This document shows positions 8,836-17,555 of a DNA stretch of 64,000 nucleotides, piece by piece. The stretch lies in NCBI RefSeq assembly GCF_003058085.1, contig NZ_QBUD01000001.1, positions 744,001 to 808,000 of the forward strand, given 5' to 3'. The position numbers were made by a program, and so were the translations under genes. Every line of letters starts with the position of its first letter. The first letter of the stretch is position 1. The notes under the pieces are model-generated. The model searched no databases. It had not been told where the DNA came from and saw only the letters and a list, made by a program, of their open reading frames with translations. This DNA comes from Yoonia sediminilitoris (GTDB lineage: Bacteria; Pseudomonadota; Alphaproteobacteria; Rhodobacterales; Rhodobacteraceae).

Positions 8836-8879
8836 TTGCGATTTACACGCAAAGGTCAACCTTTGATGTGCGAAACCGG

Positions 8880-9023
8880 TCAGCGCCAGAAGGCGATATA
8901 GGCAGTTATTTTCGCCAGCGCCTGCATGGCGAGGACTGGCAGGTTCCAGTGCAGGACAAAATGATCCAGCGCAAAGAACCCGATGATGAGGGCCCCAAGA
9001 AAGATGGCGATTGGGTTTGTCAT
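8880..9023 (-). CDS. 47-residue single-span membrane protein between the gap genes
   Basis: This open frame encodes 47 residues: M-T-N-P-I-A-I-F-L-G-A-L-I-I-G-F-F-A-L-D at the start and A-Y-I-A-F-W-R at the end. Residues 4-23 form one hydrophobic segment, followed by a short amphipathic tail with H-F-V-L-H-W-N. It lies in the same direction as both gap genes, 64 bases after the upstream one and 79 bases before the other. Its protein-like composition and placement suggest a real small gene, and I recall a similar small frame between gap genes in related genomes. No clear ribosome site is visible. Function unknown. Confidence 0.6.
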   Translation of the reverse strand: MTNPIAIFLGALIIGFFALDHFVLHWNLPVLAMQALAKITAYIAFWR

Positions 9024-9087
9024 GCTGTCGGTCTAGCGCGCCGCCGCAGGATTGGCAAAGCCCCACAGACCATAGGTGGTGCAGTGA

Positions 9088-10089
9088 CTAGTGCAGCCGC
9101 CCCATTGTCGCTGCAACATCAGCCATCCGGGCTGAAAAGCCCCACTCATTGTCGTACCACGCAAGCACCCGCACCGTTTTGCCGCCGACAACCTTGGTCT
9201 GATCGGGGGCAACGATGCAGCTTTGCGTCGTGTGGTTGAAGTCGATGCTGACTTTGGCCTCGGCGTCATATGCCATGACCATGCCCATATAGCCGCCTGC
9301 GGCCTCTTGCATGATCGCGTTCACGTCGGCGACGGTGACGGATTTGCCCGCCTCGAACGTCAGATCAACGGCGCTGACGTTGGGTGTTGGCACGCGGATT
9401 GCGGTGCCGTCGAGTTTGCCTGCAAGTTCTGGCAGTACTTCGCCCAAAGCCTTTGCGGCACCCGTGGATGTGGGGATCATCGCCATCGCGGCCGCCCGCG
9501 CCCGGTACAGGTCGCTGTGACGCCGGTCCAGCGTCGGCTGGTCGCCGGTATAGCTATGGATTGTGGTCATGATGCCGCGCTCGATCCCGATGGCCTCATT
9601 CAGCACTTTGGCCAGCGGAGCGAGGCAATTGGTCGTGCAGGACCCGTTGGACACCATCCGTTCGGTAGCCATCAGGTCGCGGTGGTTCACGCCGTAGACA
9701 ACCGTGCGGTCGACGTTTTTGGCAGGGGCCGAGATCAGCACCTTTTTTGCACCGCGCGACAGGTGGACGTCTGATTTCTGCCCGTCGTTGAATTTGCCGG
9801 TGCATTCCAGAACCACGTCAACGCCGCCCCAGTCCAGCTCGGCCGGGTCATAGGTCGACATGACATCAATCGGGCCGCGCCCCAGATCAAGCGTGCTGTC
9901 CGACACCGTCACAGGATGACCGAACCGGCCATGGATGCTGTCGTACTTCAGTAGGTGGGCGTTGGTCTCGATCGGTCCTGTTGCATTGATCTTGACGACT
10001 TGAACGTCGTTGCGTGCGGCTTCTGTGATATGGGCAAGTGTGCAGCGTCCAATGCGGCCAAATCCGTTAATACCAACTGTTACTGTCAT
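9088..10089 (-). CDS. gap: Glyceraldehyde-3-phosphate dehydrogenase, probably NADP-type
   Basis: A second 333-residue type I GAPDH, collinear with its neighbour. It keeps the N-G-F-G-R-I-G-R motif, the catalytic segment S-N-G-S-C-T-T-N-C and W-Y-D-N-E-W-G-F-S. Residue 36 is Ala (V-K-I-N-A-T-G-P) where the other copy has Asp. Loss of this Asp is what distinguishes NADP-using, gluconeogenic GapB enzymes such as that of Bacillus subtilis, so I infer an NADP preference. Upstream lie three degenerate CceR-like half-palindromes. Expression may therefore be controlled together with, or opposite to, the downstream gap. Confidence 0.93.
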   Translation of the reverse strand: MTVTVGINGFGRIGRCTLAHITEAARNDVQVVKINATGPIETNAHLLKYDSIHGRFGHPVTVSDSTLDLGRGPIDVMSTYDPAELDWGGVDVVLECTGKFNDGQKSDVHLSRGAKKVLISAPAKNVDRTVVYGVNHRDLMATERMVSNGSCTTNCLAPLAKVLNEAIGIERGIMTTIHSYTGDQPTLDRRHSDLYRARAAAMAMIPTSTGAAKALGEVLPELAGKLDGTAIRVPTPNVSAVDLTFEAGKSVTVADVNAIMQEAAGGYMGMVMAYDAEAKVSIDFNHTTQSCIVAPDQTKVVGGKTVRVLAWYDNEWGFSARMADVAATMGRLH

Positions 10090-10180
10090 CGCACTATCCC
10101 TTTTCGCCAGATCACTGTTGGGTCAAGCTATAGTTGGGGATGCAATTGTATGCTATGGATTATCTTTATTTAAATCAGAA

Positions 10181-10226
10181 TGTTAGCGTTAAAATGCGAT
10201 GATTGCGCTAACCGTTTTCGCTAACA
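10181..10226. promoter_or_regulatory. Cluster of three degenerate CceR-like sites
   Basis: Three 14-base windows resemble TGTTAGCGCTAACA: 10181-10194 (12 of 14), 10200-10213 (11 of 14) and 10213-10226 (11 of 14). They lie 92-137 bases upstream of the second gap start. The last one ends at the base before the stop codon of the DUF4329 gene, so these sites lie between that gene and gap. Confidence 0.6.
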
Positions 10227-10805
10227 TCAGCCTTGCAGTTTGCGAAGTTGTGTCAGCGTGTATCGCGGGGCAGGCGGGATTTGCGGGTTGGGTACAAAGA
10301 TAGGGTCTTGTTTCAGACAGCCGACAGCACACAGCATTGTGGTCGTGCCGGTCGTTCCGTCCACCTTCCAGAACCGGCCACCGGGGGTGCTGACGTAATC
10401 GTCAAGCTGGATGTCAACTGCGCTTTCCGCATCGTTGATGGATGGAATTTCATTGATGTATTGGGGCAGGTATCCGCCGTGTGTGTGATAGCTGGCGACG
10501 GCATTGTCGGGGACAAAGCCCGCGCTGCACCCGTCTGAAGTGCCGGCCTGCGGTGTCGTTCCGACGATCTGGCCGTCGGAGCGTTCAACGAAGAAACCGC
10601 AAAATTCGCGTGACTGGCTGAATGACGCAGGCTGAAGGCTGTTCAGGTAACGCTTTGCATAATCAGCAATCATTTCCGGGCGGGCAGGGGTGATTAGGGC
10701 TGATGCAGGCGCCGCGTTGGGGGCACTGTCACGCACGGTTGCACCGCAGCTTGCCAACAGGCAGAGGGAGAAAAGTGCCGTGAACTTGGACTTGCTGCGC
10801 ATCAT
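10227..10805 (-). CDS. DUF4329-domain lipoprotein
   Basis: About 192 residues. The N-terminus (M-M-R-S-K-S-K-F-T-A-L-F-S-L-C-L-L-A-S-C) is a lipoprotein signal with lipobox L-A-S-C, so the mature protein is probably anchored on the periplasmic side of a membrane. The body carries G-F-F-V-E-R-S-D-G-Q-I, then A-S-Y-H-T-H-G-G-Y and later P-S-I-N-D-A-E-S-A-V-D. This H-x-H-G...S-x2-D layout is the DUF4329 core and looks like a JAMM/MPN-type metal site, although that link is my inference. The start at 10805 (or the adjacent ATG at 10802) puts the signal peptide at the N-terminus. Its tail runs up to the gap operators. Confidence 0.75.
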   Translation of the reverse strand: MMRSKSKFTALFSLCLLASCGATVRDSAPNAAPASALITPARPEMIADYAKRYLNSLQPASFSQSREFCGFFVERSDGQIVGTTPQAGTSDGCSAGFVPDNAVASYHTHGGYLPQYINEIPSINDAESAVDIQLDDYVSTPGGRFWKVDGTTGTTTMLCAVGCLKQDPIFVPNPQIPPAPRYTLTQLRKLQG

Positions 10806-10983
10806 GACGGTCACTTTTCGAATGTGTTGCCCAACAATCATAAGGGCGATCCTGCTGCGCGATCAAGCAGTTCGCTGTTTTCCCGACACGTCAGGGAAAG
10901 GCAAAGAGCAGATAACCTATGCGCCAGAGGAAACGGGCCGACAAATCGTTTTGCCAGCCCGTATGGAACTGTCGCAGTGCCGG

Positions 10984-13005
10984 TTACAAGCCAAGCAGGG
11001 CCTTGACCTGTGCGGCGGTATCTTCGGCAGTGATGCCAAATTTCTCGAACAGGACTTCGGCCGGGGCTGATGCGCCAAAGCTTTGCATGCCGACAAAACC
11101 GGCTTTCTTGGCGTTGCCCCGTTCACCCAGCAACCACTGGTCCCAACCAAACCGGACGCCAGCCTCGATGCCGACGCGCACCGGACCTGCGGGCAGGACC
11201 TTGCGGCGATAGCTTTCATCCTGCGCTGCGAACAATTCCCAGCATGGCATGGACACAACGCGGGTGCCGATGCCGTCGGATTGCAGCAGGTCGCGTGCAG
11301 CAAGCGCCACTGACACTTCGGAACCGGTTGCCATCAGGATCGCCTGACGTTTGCCTGTCGCGTCGGCAAGAACGTAAGCACCCTGTGCGGTCAGGTTCTT
11401 GGTCTTATGTTCCGTGCGGACCGTTGGCAGCCCCTGCCGCGACAGGCACAACACGGACGGGGTCGATTGGGAGGTTAGCGCCAATTCCCAGCTTTCGGCG
11501 GTCTCGACTGTATCGGCAGGGCGGAACACATGGGTGTTCGGCGTCGCCCGCATCATCGCCAGATGTTCAACCGGTTGGTGGGTGGGGCCATCTTCGCCCA
11601 GACCGATGCTGTCGTGCGTCATGACGTAGGTCGCAGGCACGCCCATCAGCGCAGACAGGCGCATCGCGCCGCGTGCATAGTCGGTAAAGCACATGAATGT
11701 GCCGCCATAGGGCTTGGCCCCGCCGTGCAGCGCCATGCCGTTCATCGCGGCGGCCATCCCATGTTCGCGGACCCCGTAATAGATGTAGCGCCCTTTGCGA
11801 TTGTCGGGGTTGAACACGCCCAGATCGGCCGTTTTTGTGTTGTTTGACCCGGTCAGGTCAGCAGAACCGCCGATGGTTTCCGCCATGATCGGGTTGATCA
11901 CCTCAAGCGTCATTTCCGAGGATTTGCGGGTCGCAACCTTGGGCTGGCTTTCGGTGATCTGCTTTTTCAGGGCGCGGATGGTGGCGGACAGCTTCTTGGG
12001 GGCCTCACCTGCAAAAATACGTTTGAATTCGGCCTGCTTTGTGCCCGAAAGGGTCGCAAAGCGTGCCTCCCAATCGGCGCGTGTCTGTGCACCGCGGGCG
12101 CCAATCGCTTCCCATTGGGATTTGATGTCGGCGGGCACTTCGAAGGGGCCGTAGTTCCAGCCATAGACTTCTTTTGCGGATTGCAGCTGGGCAGGATCGG
12201 TCAGGGCGCCGTGCCCTTTGGATGTGTCCTGTGCGGCGTGGCCGATGGCGATGTGCGTTTTGCAGGCGATCATAGAGGGGCGCGGGTCGGCCTTGGCCGC
12301 CGTGATGGCCGCATCAATCGCTTGCGGGTCATGGCCGTCGATGGCCTGCACATGCCAGCCTGCGGCGGCAAAGCGCGCGTTCTGGTCGGTCACATCCGCC
12401 ATATCGACCGTGCCGTCGATCGTGATGTTGTTGTTGTCGAACAGGACAATCAGGTGTGACAGTTTTTGCATGCCCGCAAGACCGATGGCTTCGTGGCTGA
12501 CGCCTTCCATCAGGCAGCCGTCACCCGCGATCACATAGGTATTGTGATCAATGATCTTTTTGCCCCATGTGGCGCGCTGGATTTCTTCGGCGATGGCAAA
12601 GCCGACCGAATTGGCAATACCCTGACCCAAGGGGCCGGTTGTTGTCTCGATCCCGCGGGCGTGGCCGAATTCAGGGTGGCCTGCGGTTTTCGCGCCCCAT
12701 TGGCGGAAGTCCTTGATCTGCTCCAGTGGCATATCTTCGTAACCGGTCAGGTACATCAGCGAATACAGCAGCATAGACCCATGCCCGGCAGACAGGATAA
12801 ACCGGTCGCGGTCGGGCCATTCGGGCATCTTAGGATCAAAGTTCAGATGCTTTTCAAACAGCACGGTGGCAACATCGGCCATGCCCATCGGCATGCCAGA
12901 GTGGCCCGAATTCGCTGCGGCGACGGCATCGAGCGTCAGGGCACGAATGGCGGCGGCTTTCATCCAGTGGTCGGGGTTCGCGGTGCGCAGTGCTGCAATA
13001 TCCAA
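10984..13005 (-). CDS. tkt: Transketolase
   Basis: A thiamine-diphosphate enzyme of the non-oxidative pentose phosphate pathway and Calvin-type rearrangements. The N-terminal domain carries [14 protein letters not shown], the diphosphate motif [13 protein letters not shown] and D-N-N-N-I-T-I-D-G. The pyrimidine domain has [13 protein letters not shown] with the catalytic Glu. The C-terminal domain is complete. The frame is open to 13203, but homology begins at [13 protein letters not shown], so I place the start at a TTG at 13005 with AGGA 11 bases upstream, giving 673 residues. A longer version from the ATG at 13101 is possible but lacks a ribosome site. Confidence 0.93.
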   Translation of the reverse strand: MDIAALRTANPDHWMKAAAIRALTLDAVAAANSGHSGMPMGMADVATVLFEKHLNFDPKMPEWPDRDRFILSAGHGSMLLYSLMYLTGYEDMPLEQIKDFRQWGAKTAGHPEFGHARGIETTTGPLGQGIANSVGFAIAEEIQRATWGKKIIDHNTYVIAGDGCLMEGVSHEAIGLAGMQKLSHLIVLFDNNNITIDGTVDMADVTDQNARFAAAGWHVQAIDGHDPQAIDAAITAAKADPRPSMIACKTHIAIGHAAQDTSKGHGALTDPAQLQSAKEVYGWNYGPFEVPADIKSQWEAIGARGAQTRADWEARFATLSGTKQAEFKRIFAGEAPKKLSATIRALKKQITESQPKVATRKSSEMTLEVINPIMAETIGGSADLTGSNNTKTADLGVFNPDNRKGRYIYYGVREHGMAAAMNGMALHGGAKPYGGTFMCFTDYARGAMRLSALMGVPATYVMTHDSIGLGEDGPTHQPVEHLAMMRATPNTHVFRPADTVETAESWELALTSQSTPSVLCLSRQGLPTVRTEHKTKNLTAQGAYVLADATGKRQAILMATGSEVSVALAARDLLQSDGIGTRVVSMPCWELFAAQDESYRRKVLPAGPVRVGIEAGVRFGWDQWLLGERGNAKKAGFVGMQSFGASAPAEVLFEKFGITAEDTAAQVKALLGL

Positions 13006-13276
13006 GGTAATCTTGTCCTGTTCACAAACGTTAAAAATTTGGCGTCGCGCTCTCATAGCAGGCCCCGACCCAAGATCAAGCGTGGTGGCTAAGTCTTTCA
13101 TATTGCTGAATGCATGTGGTTTGCTGGCCAGCGATGCTTGGCTTAAGTTAGATTTACCGGTGCTTGATTCGCAAAAAGACGCCAATCCAGAGGCAAAAAG
13201 CATACGGCGCAGGGACGCAGCGGACGTTCCATTTTAAAAAGTTTCCCCGGGGGGCGGGGTGTGAAAGGACAGGCAG

Positions 13277-13747
13277 ATGAGTGACATCAGTGCATTGGAG
13301 GCGCGGATTACCGCAGCGCTCGACCGGATCAGGACCGGGGTCGCGGCGCAGGCGGCAGCGCCCCGTCAAGACCCCGAAATTGCAGAGGCGCTGGAGCGTG
13401 AACGTGCGGCGAATGCCGACCTGATTGAAACCATACGCAAGCTCAAGGATGATCATGACACCCAGATCACCGAGGTTGCGTCGCATATCCAGTCACAACA
13501 GGCACAGATGGCCGCACTTGATGTCGAGCTGCAAAGTCTGCGGGCCGCGAATGTCCAGTTGCGCGAGATGAACACGCAACTGCGCGAGGCGGTAACAGAA
13601 GGGGTTGATCCCGCACTGCTGGAACAGGCAGCGGCGGCAGAGGTCATGGCGTTGAACACGCAACGTTCTGCCGATGTGGCCGAAATCAATGTGATCCTGA
13701 ATGCGCTGAGACCATTGCTGGAGGAGCCCCAAGATGCCGCAAGTTGA
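13277..13747 (+). CDS. Coiled-coil protein preceding zapA
   Basis: A 156-residue, cysteine-free protein that is almost entirely alpha-helical. Heptad-like stretches run from about residue 35 to 110 (E-R-E-R-A-A-N-A-D-L-I-E-T-I, then V-E-L-Q-S-L-R-A-A-N-V-Q-L-R-E-M-N-T-Q-L-R-E). The 3' end overlaps the zapA start by 14 bases, implying translational coupling. A division-related role is therefore likely by context, but I know of no defined function. Similar short coiled-coil genes precede zapA in related genomes, as I recall. Confidence 0.75.
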   Translation: MSDISALEARITAALDRIRTGVAAQAAAPRQDPEIAEALERERAANADLIETIRKLKDDHDTQITEVASHIQSQQAQMAALDVELQSLRAANVQLREMNTQLREAVTEGVDPALLEQAAAAEVMALNTQRSADVAEINVILNALRPLLEEPQDAAS

Positions 13748-14123
13748 GATTTCAATCGGAGGCCGCACATTCGAGGTTGCCTGTCAGGAGGGCGAGGAGC
13801 ATTTTTTGCATTCCGCCGCGGCAATGCTGAATATCGAGGCATCGCACCTGGCGGATCAGATGGGCCGTATGCCAGAGGCCCGTATGCTGCTGATGGCGGG
13901 TCTGATGTTGGCCGACAAGACGGCCGGACTTGAGGATAAGATGAGAAAGGTCGAGGCCGAGGCCGCGCAGTTGCGCGCCCAGTACGAGACTCTGCAATCG
14001 CAGCCTGCGCCTGCACCGGAACGCATCGAAGTGCCGGTAGTGCCATCGGGCGTTGTTGACACACTGGCTGAAATTGCAGCCCGCGCAGAAGCCTTGGCAG
14101 AGCAGGTCAGCCCCGACAACTGA
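13734..14123 (+). CDS. zapA: Cell division protein ZapA
   Basis: A 129-residue FtsZ-ring stabiliser. The N-terminal ZapA domain starts V-E-I-S-I-G-G-R-T-F-E-V-A-C-Q-E-G-E-E and continues L-H-S-A-A-A-M-L-N. The central helix P-E-A-R-M-L-L-M-A-G-L-M-L-A-D leads into the coiled coil D-K-M-R-K-V-E-A-E-A-A-Q-L-R-A. A proline-rich linker and a second helix finish the protein. Length is slightly above E. coli ZapA (109). It is the second gene of a two-gene operon ended by a strong terminator. Confidence 0.88.
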   Translation: MPQVEISIGGRTFEVACQEGEEHFLHSAAAMLNIEASHLADQMGRMPEARMLLMAGLMLADKTAGLEDKMRKVEAEAAQLRAQYETLQSQPAPAPERIEVPVVPSGVVDTLAEIAARAEALAEQVSPDN

Positions 14124-14145
14124 CGCCGTTTTTTCGAAGAAAAGG

Positions 14146-14182
14146 GCAAACAGCGCAAATCGGATTGCGCTGTTTGCTTTTT
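14146..14182 (+). terminator. Strong terminator between zapA and grxD
   Basis: A perfect 13-bp stem (GCAAACAGCGCAA with TTGCGCTGTTTGC) and a 6-base loop run into TTTTT on the plus strand. On the minus strand the stem is followed by CCCTTTTC. It therefore probably serves both zapA and the convergent grxD. Confidence 0.88.
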
Positions 14183-14184
14183 GA

Positions 14185-14547
14185 TTATTCGGCGTTTGCT
14201 TCGCGGATCTTGTCGGCGGCCTGCTTGTCAAAGGCCACGCCATTGTCTGCAAAATGCGTATCAAGCTCGCCCGACAGGGTCATTTCGGTAATGATATCGC
14301 AACCACCGACAAATTCGCCTTTGACGTAAAGCTGCGGAATTGTGGGCCAGTCGGAGTAATCCTTGATCCCCTGACGGATTTCTTCATCTGCCAGAACATT
14401 CACATCCTTGAAGTCCACGCCCATGAAGTTGAGCACACCGGCCACGCGGGAAGAAAATCCGCACTGTGGCATGGATTTTGTGCCTTTCATGAAAAGTACG
14501 ACGTCGTTGCTTGTGACGGTCTGCTTGATTTGGTCTTGGGCGGTCAT
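14185..14547 (-). CDS. grxD: Monothiol glutaredoxin (Grx4 type)
   Basis: A 120-residue CGFS-class glutaredoxin that binds and transfers [2Fe-2S] clusters with glutathione. The motif K-G-T-K-S-M-P-Q-C-G-F-S-S-R holds the single active Cys. W-P-T-I-P-Q-L-Y-V-K-G-E-F-V-G-G-C-D-I holds the cis-Pro and glutathione-binding residues. The start at 14547 has CGGAG 7 bases upstream, and longer frames add non-homologous residues. The bolA-like gene lies upstream in the same direction, and the two proteins are known to form cluster-binding heterocomplexes. Confidence 0.95.
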   Translation of the reverse strand: MTAQDQIKQTVTSNDVVLFMKGTKSMPQCGFSSRVAGVLNFMGVDFKDVNVLADEEIRQGIKDYSDWPTIPQLYVKGEFVGGCDIITEMTLSGELDTHFADNGVAFDKQAADKIREANAE

Positions 14548-14619
14548 TGTTATGCTCCGGATTGTGTCAGGCATGGGTTTGGCCTGCGTCCTGCGCAGGT
14601 TGTGGGCCATTGATGAGGG

Positions 14620-14850
14620 CTAGTCTGGTGCTTTTGTGGTCAGTCCCAGCGCATGGATTTCGCCACTATCGACTTTGGGCTTGATAACGGCCATTACAGC
14701 ACGCTGCTGTTGAATGCGGTTCTTGCCCCGAAAGCTTTCGTCAATGACGAGCCCTTGAAAATGCACGCCATCGTCGCCTTGAATGTCAATTGTGGCATTG
14801 GGGAAGCTTTCGCGCAGCAACGTTTCAATTTCGTGGGCTGTGATCGGCAT
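14620..14850 (-). CDS. bolA: BolA-family protein
   Basis: A 76-residue BolA/IbaG-like protein. It starts I-E-T-L-L-R-E-S-F-P-N-A-T-I-D-I and continues G-V-H-F-Q-G-L-V-I-D-E-S-F-R-G-K-N-R-I-Q, where the conserved His is the usual iron-sulfur ligand. The C-terminal helix V-M-A-V-I-K-P-K-V-D-S-G-E-I-H-A-L-G-L-T is also typical. It sits just upstream of grxD on the same strand (72 bases between coding regions), matching the known Grx-BolA partnership in iron signalling and Fe-S trafficking. Its size is closer to IbaG than to BolA itself. Confidence 0.9.
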   Translation of the reverse strand: MPITAHEIETLLRESFPNATIDIQGDDGVHFQGLVIDESFRGKNRIQQQRAVMAVIKPKVDSGEIHALGLTTKAPD

Positions 14851-14945
14851 GGGGCGTCCTTTGGTCTGTTGCTGTTAACTTAGGGGCGGACCCGCCGGTG
14901 GACAAGGCGGAGCCTCCGGCGGAAGTTTGAATTGACGAAGAAAAT

Positions 14946-17105
14946 CTAGGCGACAGCATCTTCGAAGGCGGTCCGGAAGCTGTGGGCGAGCGTGTCCAAT
15001 GGCGCACTGTAGCTGCCAAAGGTGATCTGGTCGCCACCGGCCTTGCCGACCATCGCCAGCGTCAGCCCTGCGTTTTGTGCCGCGATCATCAAGGCTTCGG
15101 CCTGATCGAAGTTGCAGGCGATCAGATACCGCCCCTGATCTTCGCCAAACAGGAACGGTGTTTCGTCGGAGTCGAGTTGAATGCCGATCCCCGCCGTTTC
15201 GGCCATCTCGAACGCTGCAAGCGCCAAACCGCCATCCGACAGGTCGGTGCACGCGCGGATCAACGTGTGGTTTGCGCGAATGAAATCGCCGTGTGCTTTT
15301 TCAGCGGCAAGGTCGACGGGCGGGGCATCGCCTTCGTTGCGACCGTAGACTTCGGCCAGCAGCGCCGATTGCCCCAGATGCCCGTCGCTGTTGCCCAGCA
15401 TCAGCAGCAGATGTCCGTCGCGAATGACCCCGGTGATCATCTGGTCTGGTTGATGGATGATCCCCACGGCCCCGATGGTAGGGGTGGGCAGAATGCCGGT
15501 GCCGTCTGTTTCGTTATAGAGTGACACGTTGCCCGAAACGATCGGCATGTCGAGTGCTTTCACGGCTTCACCGATGCCCTGAATTGCACCCACAAACTGC
15601 CCCATGATTTCGGGTTTTTCGGGGTTCCCGAAGTTCATGTTGTCAGTGGTGGCCAGAGGTGTGGCCCCAACGGCTGTCAGGTTGCGGTATGCTTCGGCCA
15701 CGGCCTGCTTGCCACCCTCAACGGGGTTGGCCTTGACATAGCGTGGCGTCACATCGCTGGTGAAGGCCAGCGCTTTGTCTGTGCCGTGCACCCGCACAAT
15801 CCCCGACCCTGTACCCGGTGTGCGTGCCGTGTCAGCCATCACCTGACTGTCATATTGTTCGTAGACCCACTGTTTGCCTGCATAATTGGGGCTGGCGATC
15901 AGTGCCTTGAGCCCGTCGATGGGGTGCACGCCGGGCACGTCGCCAAGGGGCTCTGCTGCCGGTGTGGGCACCCATGGCCGGTCATATTCAGGGGCCGAGC
16001 CGGACAGTGTCGCCAGTGGCAGGTCTGCCTTGACCGTGCCGTTATGTTCCACGATGAAACGGTCTTCGGCAATTGTTTCGCCCACGATGGCGAAATCCAG
16101 ATCCCATTTTTCGAAGACGGCGCGGGCTTCGGCCTCGAGCGCGGGGTTGAGCACCATGAGCATCCGTTCCTGGGATTCGGACAGCATCATCTCGTAGGCA
16201 GTCATGTTGTCTTCGCGCTGGGGCACCGCGTTGAGGTTGAGTTTTACCCCCAATCCACCCTTGTCGCCCATTTCCACCGCAGAGCAGGTCAGTCCAGCGG
16301 CCCCCATGTCCTGAATGGAAATCACCGCACCTGTGGCCATCAGCTCCAGCGTTGCTTCCATCAGCCGCTTTTCGGTAAAGGGATCGCCGACTTGCACTGT
16401 GGGTCGCTTTTCTTCGATCGTGTCATCGAATTCGGCGCTGGCCATGGTGGCCCCGCCGACGCCGTCGCGCCCGGTCTTGGCCCCAAGATAGACGACAGGC
16501 ATCCCGATGCCGGAGGCGGCGGAATAAAAAATCCTGTCGCTGTCGGCGATGCCTGCGGCAAATGCATTGACCAGACAGTTGCCATTGTAGGCAGGGTCAA
16601 AGCGGACTTCACCGCCGACCGTTGGTACCCCAAAACAGTTGCCATAGCCGCCAATCCCGGCGACGACGCCGTTCACCAGTTGTTTGGTCTTGGGGTGAGA
16701 GGGGTCACCAAAGCTGAGCGAGTTCATCGCCGCGATTGGCCGCGCACCCATTGTAAAGACATCGCGCAGGATGCCGCCAACGCCGGTTGCAGCCCCCTGA
16801 TAGGGTTCGATGTAGCTGGGGTGATTGTGGCTTTCCATTTTGAACACCACCGCTTGCCCATCGCCGATATCGACCACACCAGCGTTTTCGCCGGGACCGC
16901 AAATGACTTGCGGGCCTTCGGTGGGCAAGGTCCGCAGCCATTTCTTGGAGGATTTATAAGAGCAGTGTTCATTCCACATGGCGGAAAAAATACCGAGTTC
17001 CGTGAAGGTGGGTTCACGGTCGATGATCTGCAATATGCGCTGGTATTCATCCGAGCTCAGGCCATGTGCGGCGATGAGCGCGTCGTTGATTTCTGGATCT
17101 TGCAT
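14946..17105 (-). CDS. purL: Phosphoribosylformylglycinamidine synthase subunit PurL
   Basis: A 719-residue small-type PurL, the synthetase subunit of FGAM synthase in purine synthesis, acting with PurQ and PurS. Features are [15 protein letters not shown] (ATP site), [25 protein letters not shown] and the second half-repeat with [12 protein letters not shown]. Two ATGs are adjacent. The inner one (17105) fits the AAGGGG site better and gives the N-terminus usual for the order. A small-RNA-like element lies upstream. Confidence 0.96.
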   Translation of the reverse strand: MQDPEINDALIAAHGLSSDEYQRILQIIDREPTFTELGIFSAMWNEHCSYKSSKKWLRTLPTEGPQVICGPGENAGVVDIGDGQAVVFKMESHNHPSYIEPYQGAATGVGGILRDVFTMGARPIAAMNSLSFGDPSHPKTKQLVNGVVAGIGGYGNCFGVPTVGGEVRFDPAYNGNCLVNAFAAGIADSDRIFYSAASGIGMPVVYLGAKTGRDGVGGATMASAEFDDTIEEKRPTVQVGDPFTEKRLMEATLELMATGAVISIQDMGAAGLTCSAVEMGDKGGLGVKLNLNAVPQREDNMTAYEMMLSESQERMLMVLNPALEAEARAVFEKWDLDFAIVGETIAEDRFIVEHNGTVKADLPLATLSGSAPEYDRPWVPTPAAEPLGDVPGVHPIDGLKALIASPNYAGKQWVYEQYDSQVMADTARTPGTGSGIVRVHGTDKALAFTSDVTPRYVKANPVEGGKQAVAEAYRNLTAVGATPLATTDNMNFGNPEKPEIMGQFVGAIQGIGEAVKALDMPIVSGNVSLYNETDGTGILPTPTIGAVGIIHQPDQMITGVIRDGHLLLMLGNSDGHLGQSALLAEVYGRNEGDAPPVDLAAEKAHGDFIRANHTLIRACTDLSDGGLALAAFEMAETAGIGIQLDSDETPFLFGEDQGRYLIACNFDQAEALMIAAQNAGLTLAMVGKAGGDQITFGSYSAPLDTLAHSFRTAFEDAVA

Positions 17106-17238
17106 CATATCCCCTTCGGCAGTTGCGGCTTTTTAGGGCAGGTCGGCCCGAAGGGGAAGGCCGTGTTTGCAGTGTGATTGCGATTCCTGTTCGCCCCTGT
17201 CTGCTCTTGGATGACCGACCCGACCATTGGTTGGGTAC

Positions 17239-17317
17239 AAAAAAAAGCCGGGCACAAGGCCCGGCGAAGTCCAACAGGGAGGTGAAGATGATGAGCGTTT
17301 GAGCATCATCGCCTTCG
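17239..17317 (-). ncRNA. Candidate small RNA with anti-Shine-Dalgarno segment
   Basis: About 79 bases on the minus strand form a complete transcription unit. A 7-bp hairpin (GATGATG with CATCATC, 10-base loop, 17287-17310) is followed by an unpaired stretch containing CACCTCCC (17277-17284). A perfect 7-bp GC hairpin (GCCGGGC with GCCCGGC, 17247-17265) then runs into eight T residues. The CCUCCC stretch is complementary to ribosome-binding sites, as in trans-acting alphaproteobacterial small RNAs. A promoter-like sequence starts 7 bases upstream of the proposed 5' end. No coding capacity is visible on this strand. The identity and ends are inferred. Confidence 0.6.
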
Positions 17318-17323
17318 ATTGAG

Positions 17324-17353
17324 CAAATAGTGGGCGCGTTACGACCTTTCAAG
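17324..17353 (-). promoter_or_regulatory. Promoter for the candidate small RNA, heat-shock-like
   Basis: On the minus strand CTTGAAA is followed after 17 bases by TATTTG. The -35 element is identical to the sigma-32 (RpoH) consensus CTTGAAA, and it also matches the housekeeping TTGACA at five of six positions. The -10 element is weak. Small RNAs with anti-SD loops in Rhodobacter are known to be driven by RpoHI/RpoHII, which makes this match interesting but not proven. Confidence 0.45.
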
Positions 17354-17495
17354 TTCAAATGTCTTTTACTGTGCGCAAAGCCGCTATGTGTTGCATGCAT
17401 ATGTCGGTTTGCCCTGTTCACGACGGTCGCGGATGCCGCTGACCCGCACCCGCTGGTGCCATCACAATACTTGAGTGCGAGGGTTTTTGTGACTA

Positions 17496-17509
17496 GTCTG
17501 ACGTCAGAC
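17496..17509. promoter_or_regulatory. Perfect 14-bp palindrome GTCTGACGTCAGAC
   Basis: A perfect inverted repeat lies 46 bases upstream of the start codon of the 146-residue repeat protein. It falls in the presumed promoter region, so it is a candidate operator. I do not recognise the motif as belonging to a named regulator. Confidence 0.45.
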
Positions 17510-17555
17510 AGCCATTGAGATCAGGCTTTTACGCCAGCAACGCCAAGGAAATTTC

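Noticed and set aside
14124..14184. 6S RNA, often found near zapA
   Set aside because: Only about 60 bases separate zapA and grxD and these are filled by a terminator. There is no room for the roughly 150-base RNA.
15786..17177. 463-codon frame on the plus strand opposite purL
   Set aside because: It lies wholly antisense to a confidently identified purL and has His/Gly-rich, domain-free translation. It is a shadow of GC-rich codons.
17277..17301. Four-codon plus-strand frame (M-M-S-V) behind a strong GGGAGGTGAAG site
   Set aside because: The same bases are better explained as the complement of the small RNA anti-SD segment and hairpin. A four-residue product has no support.
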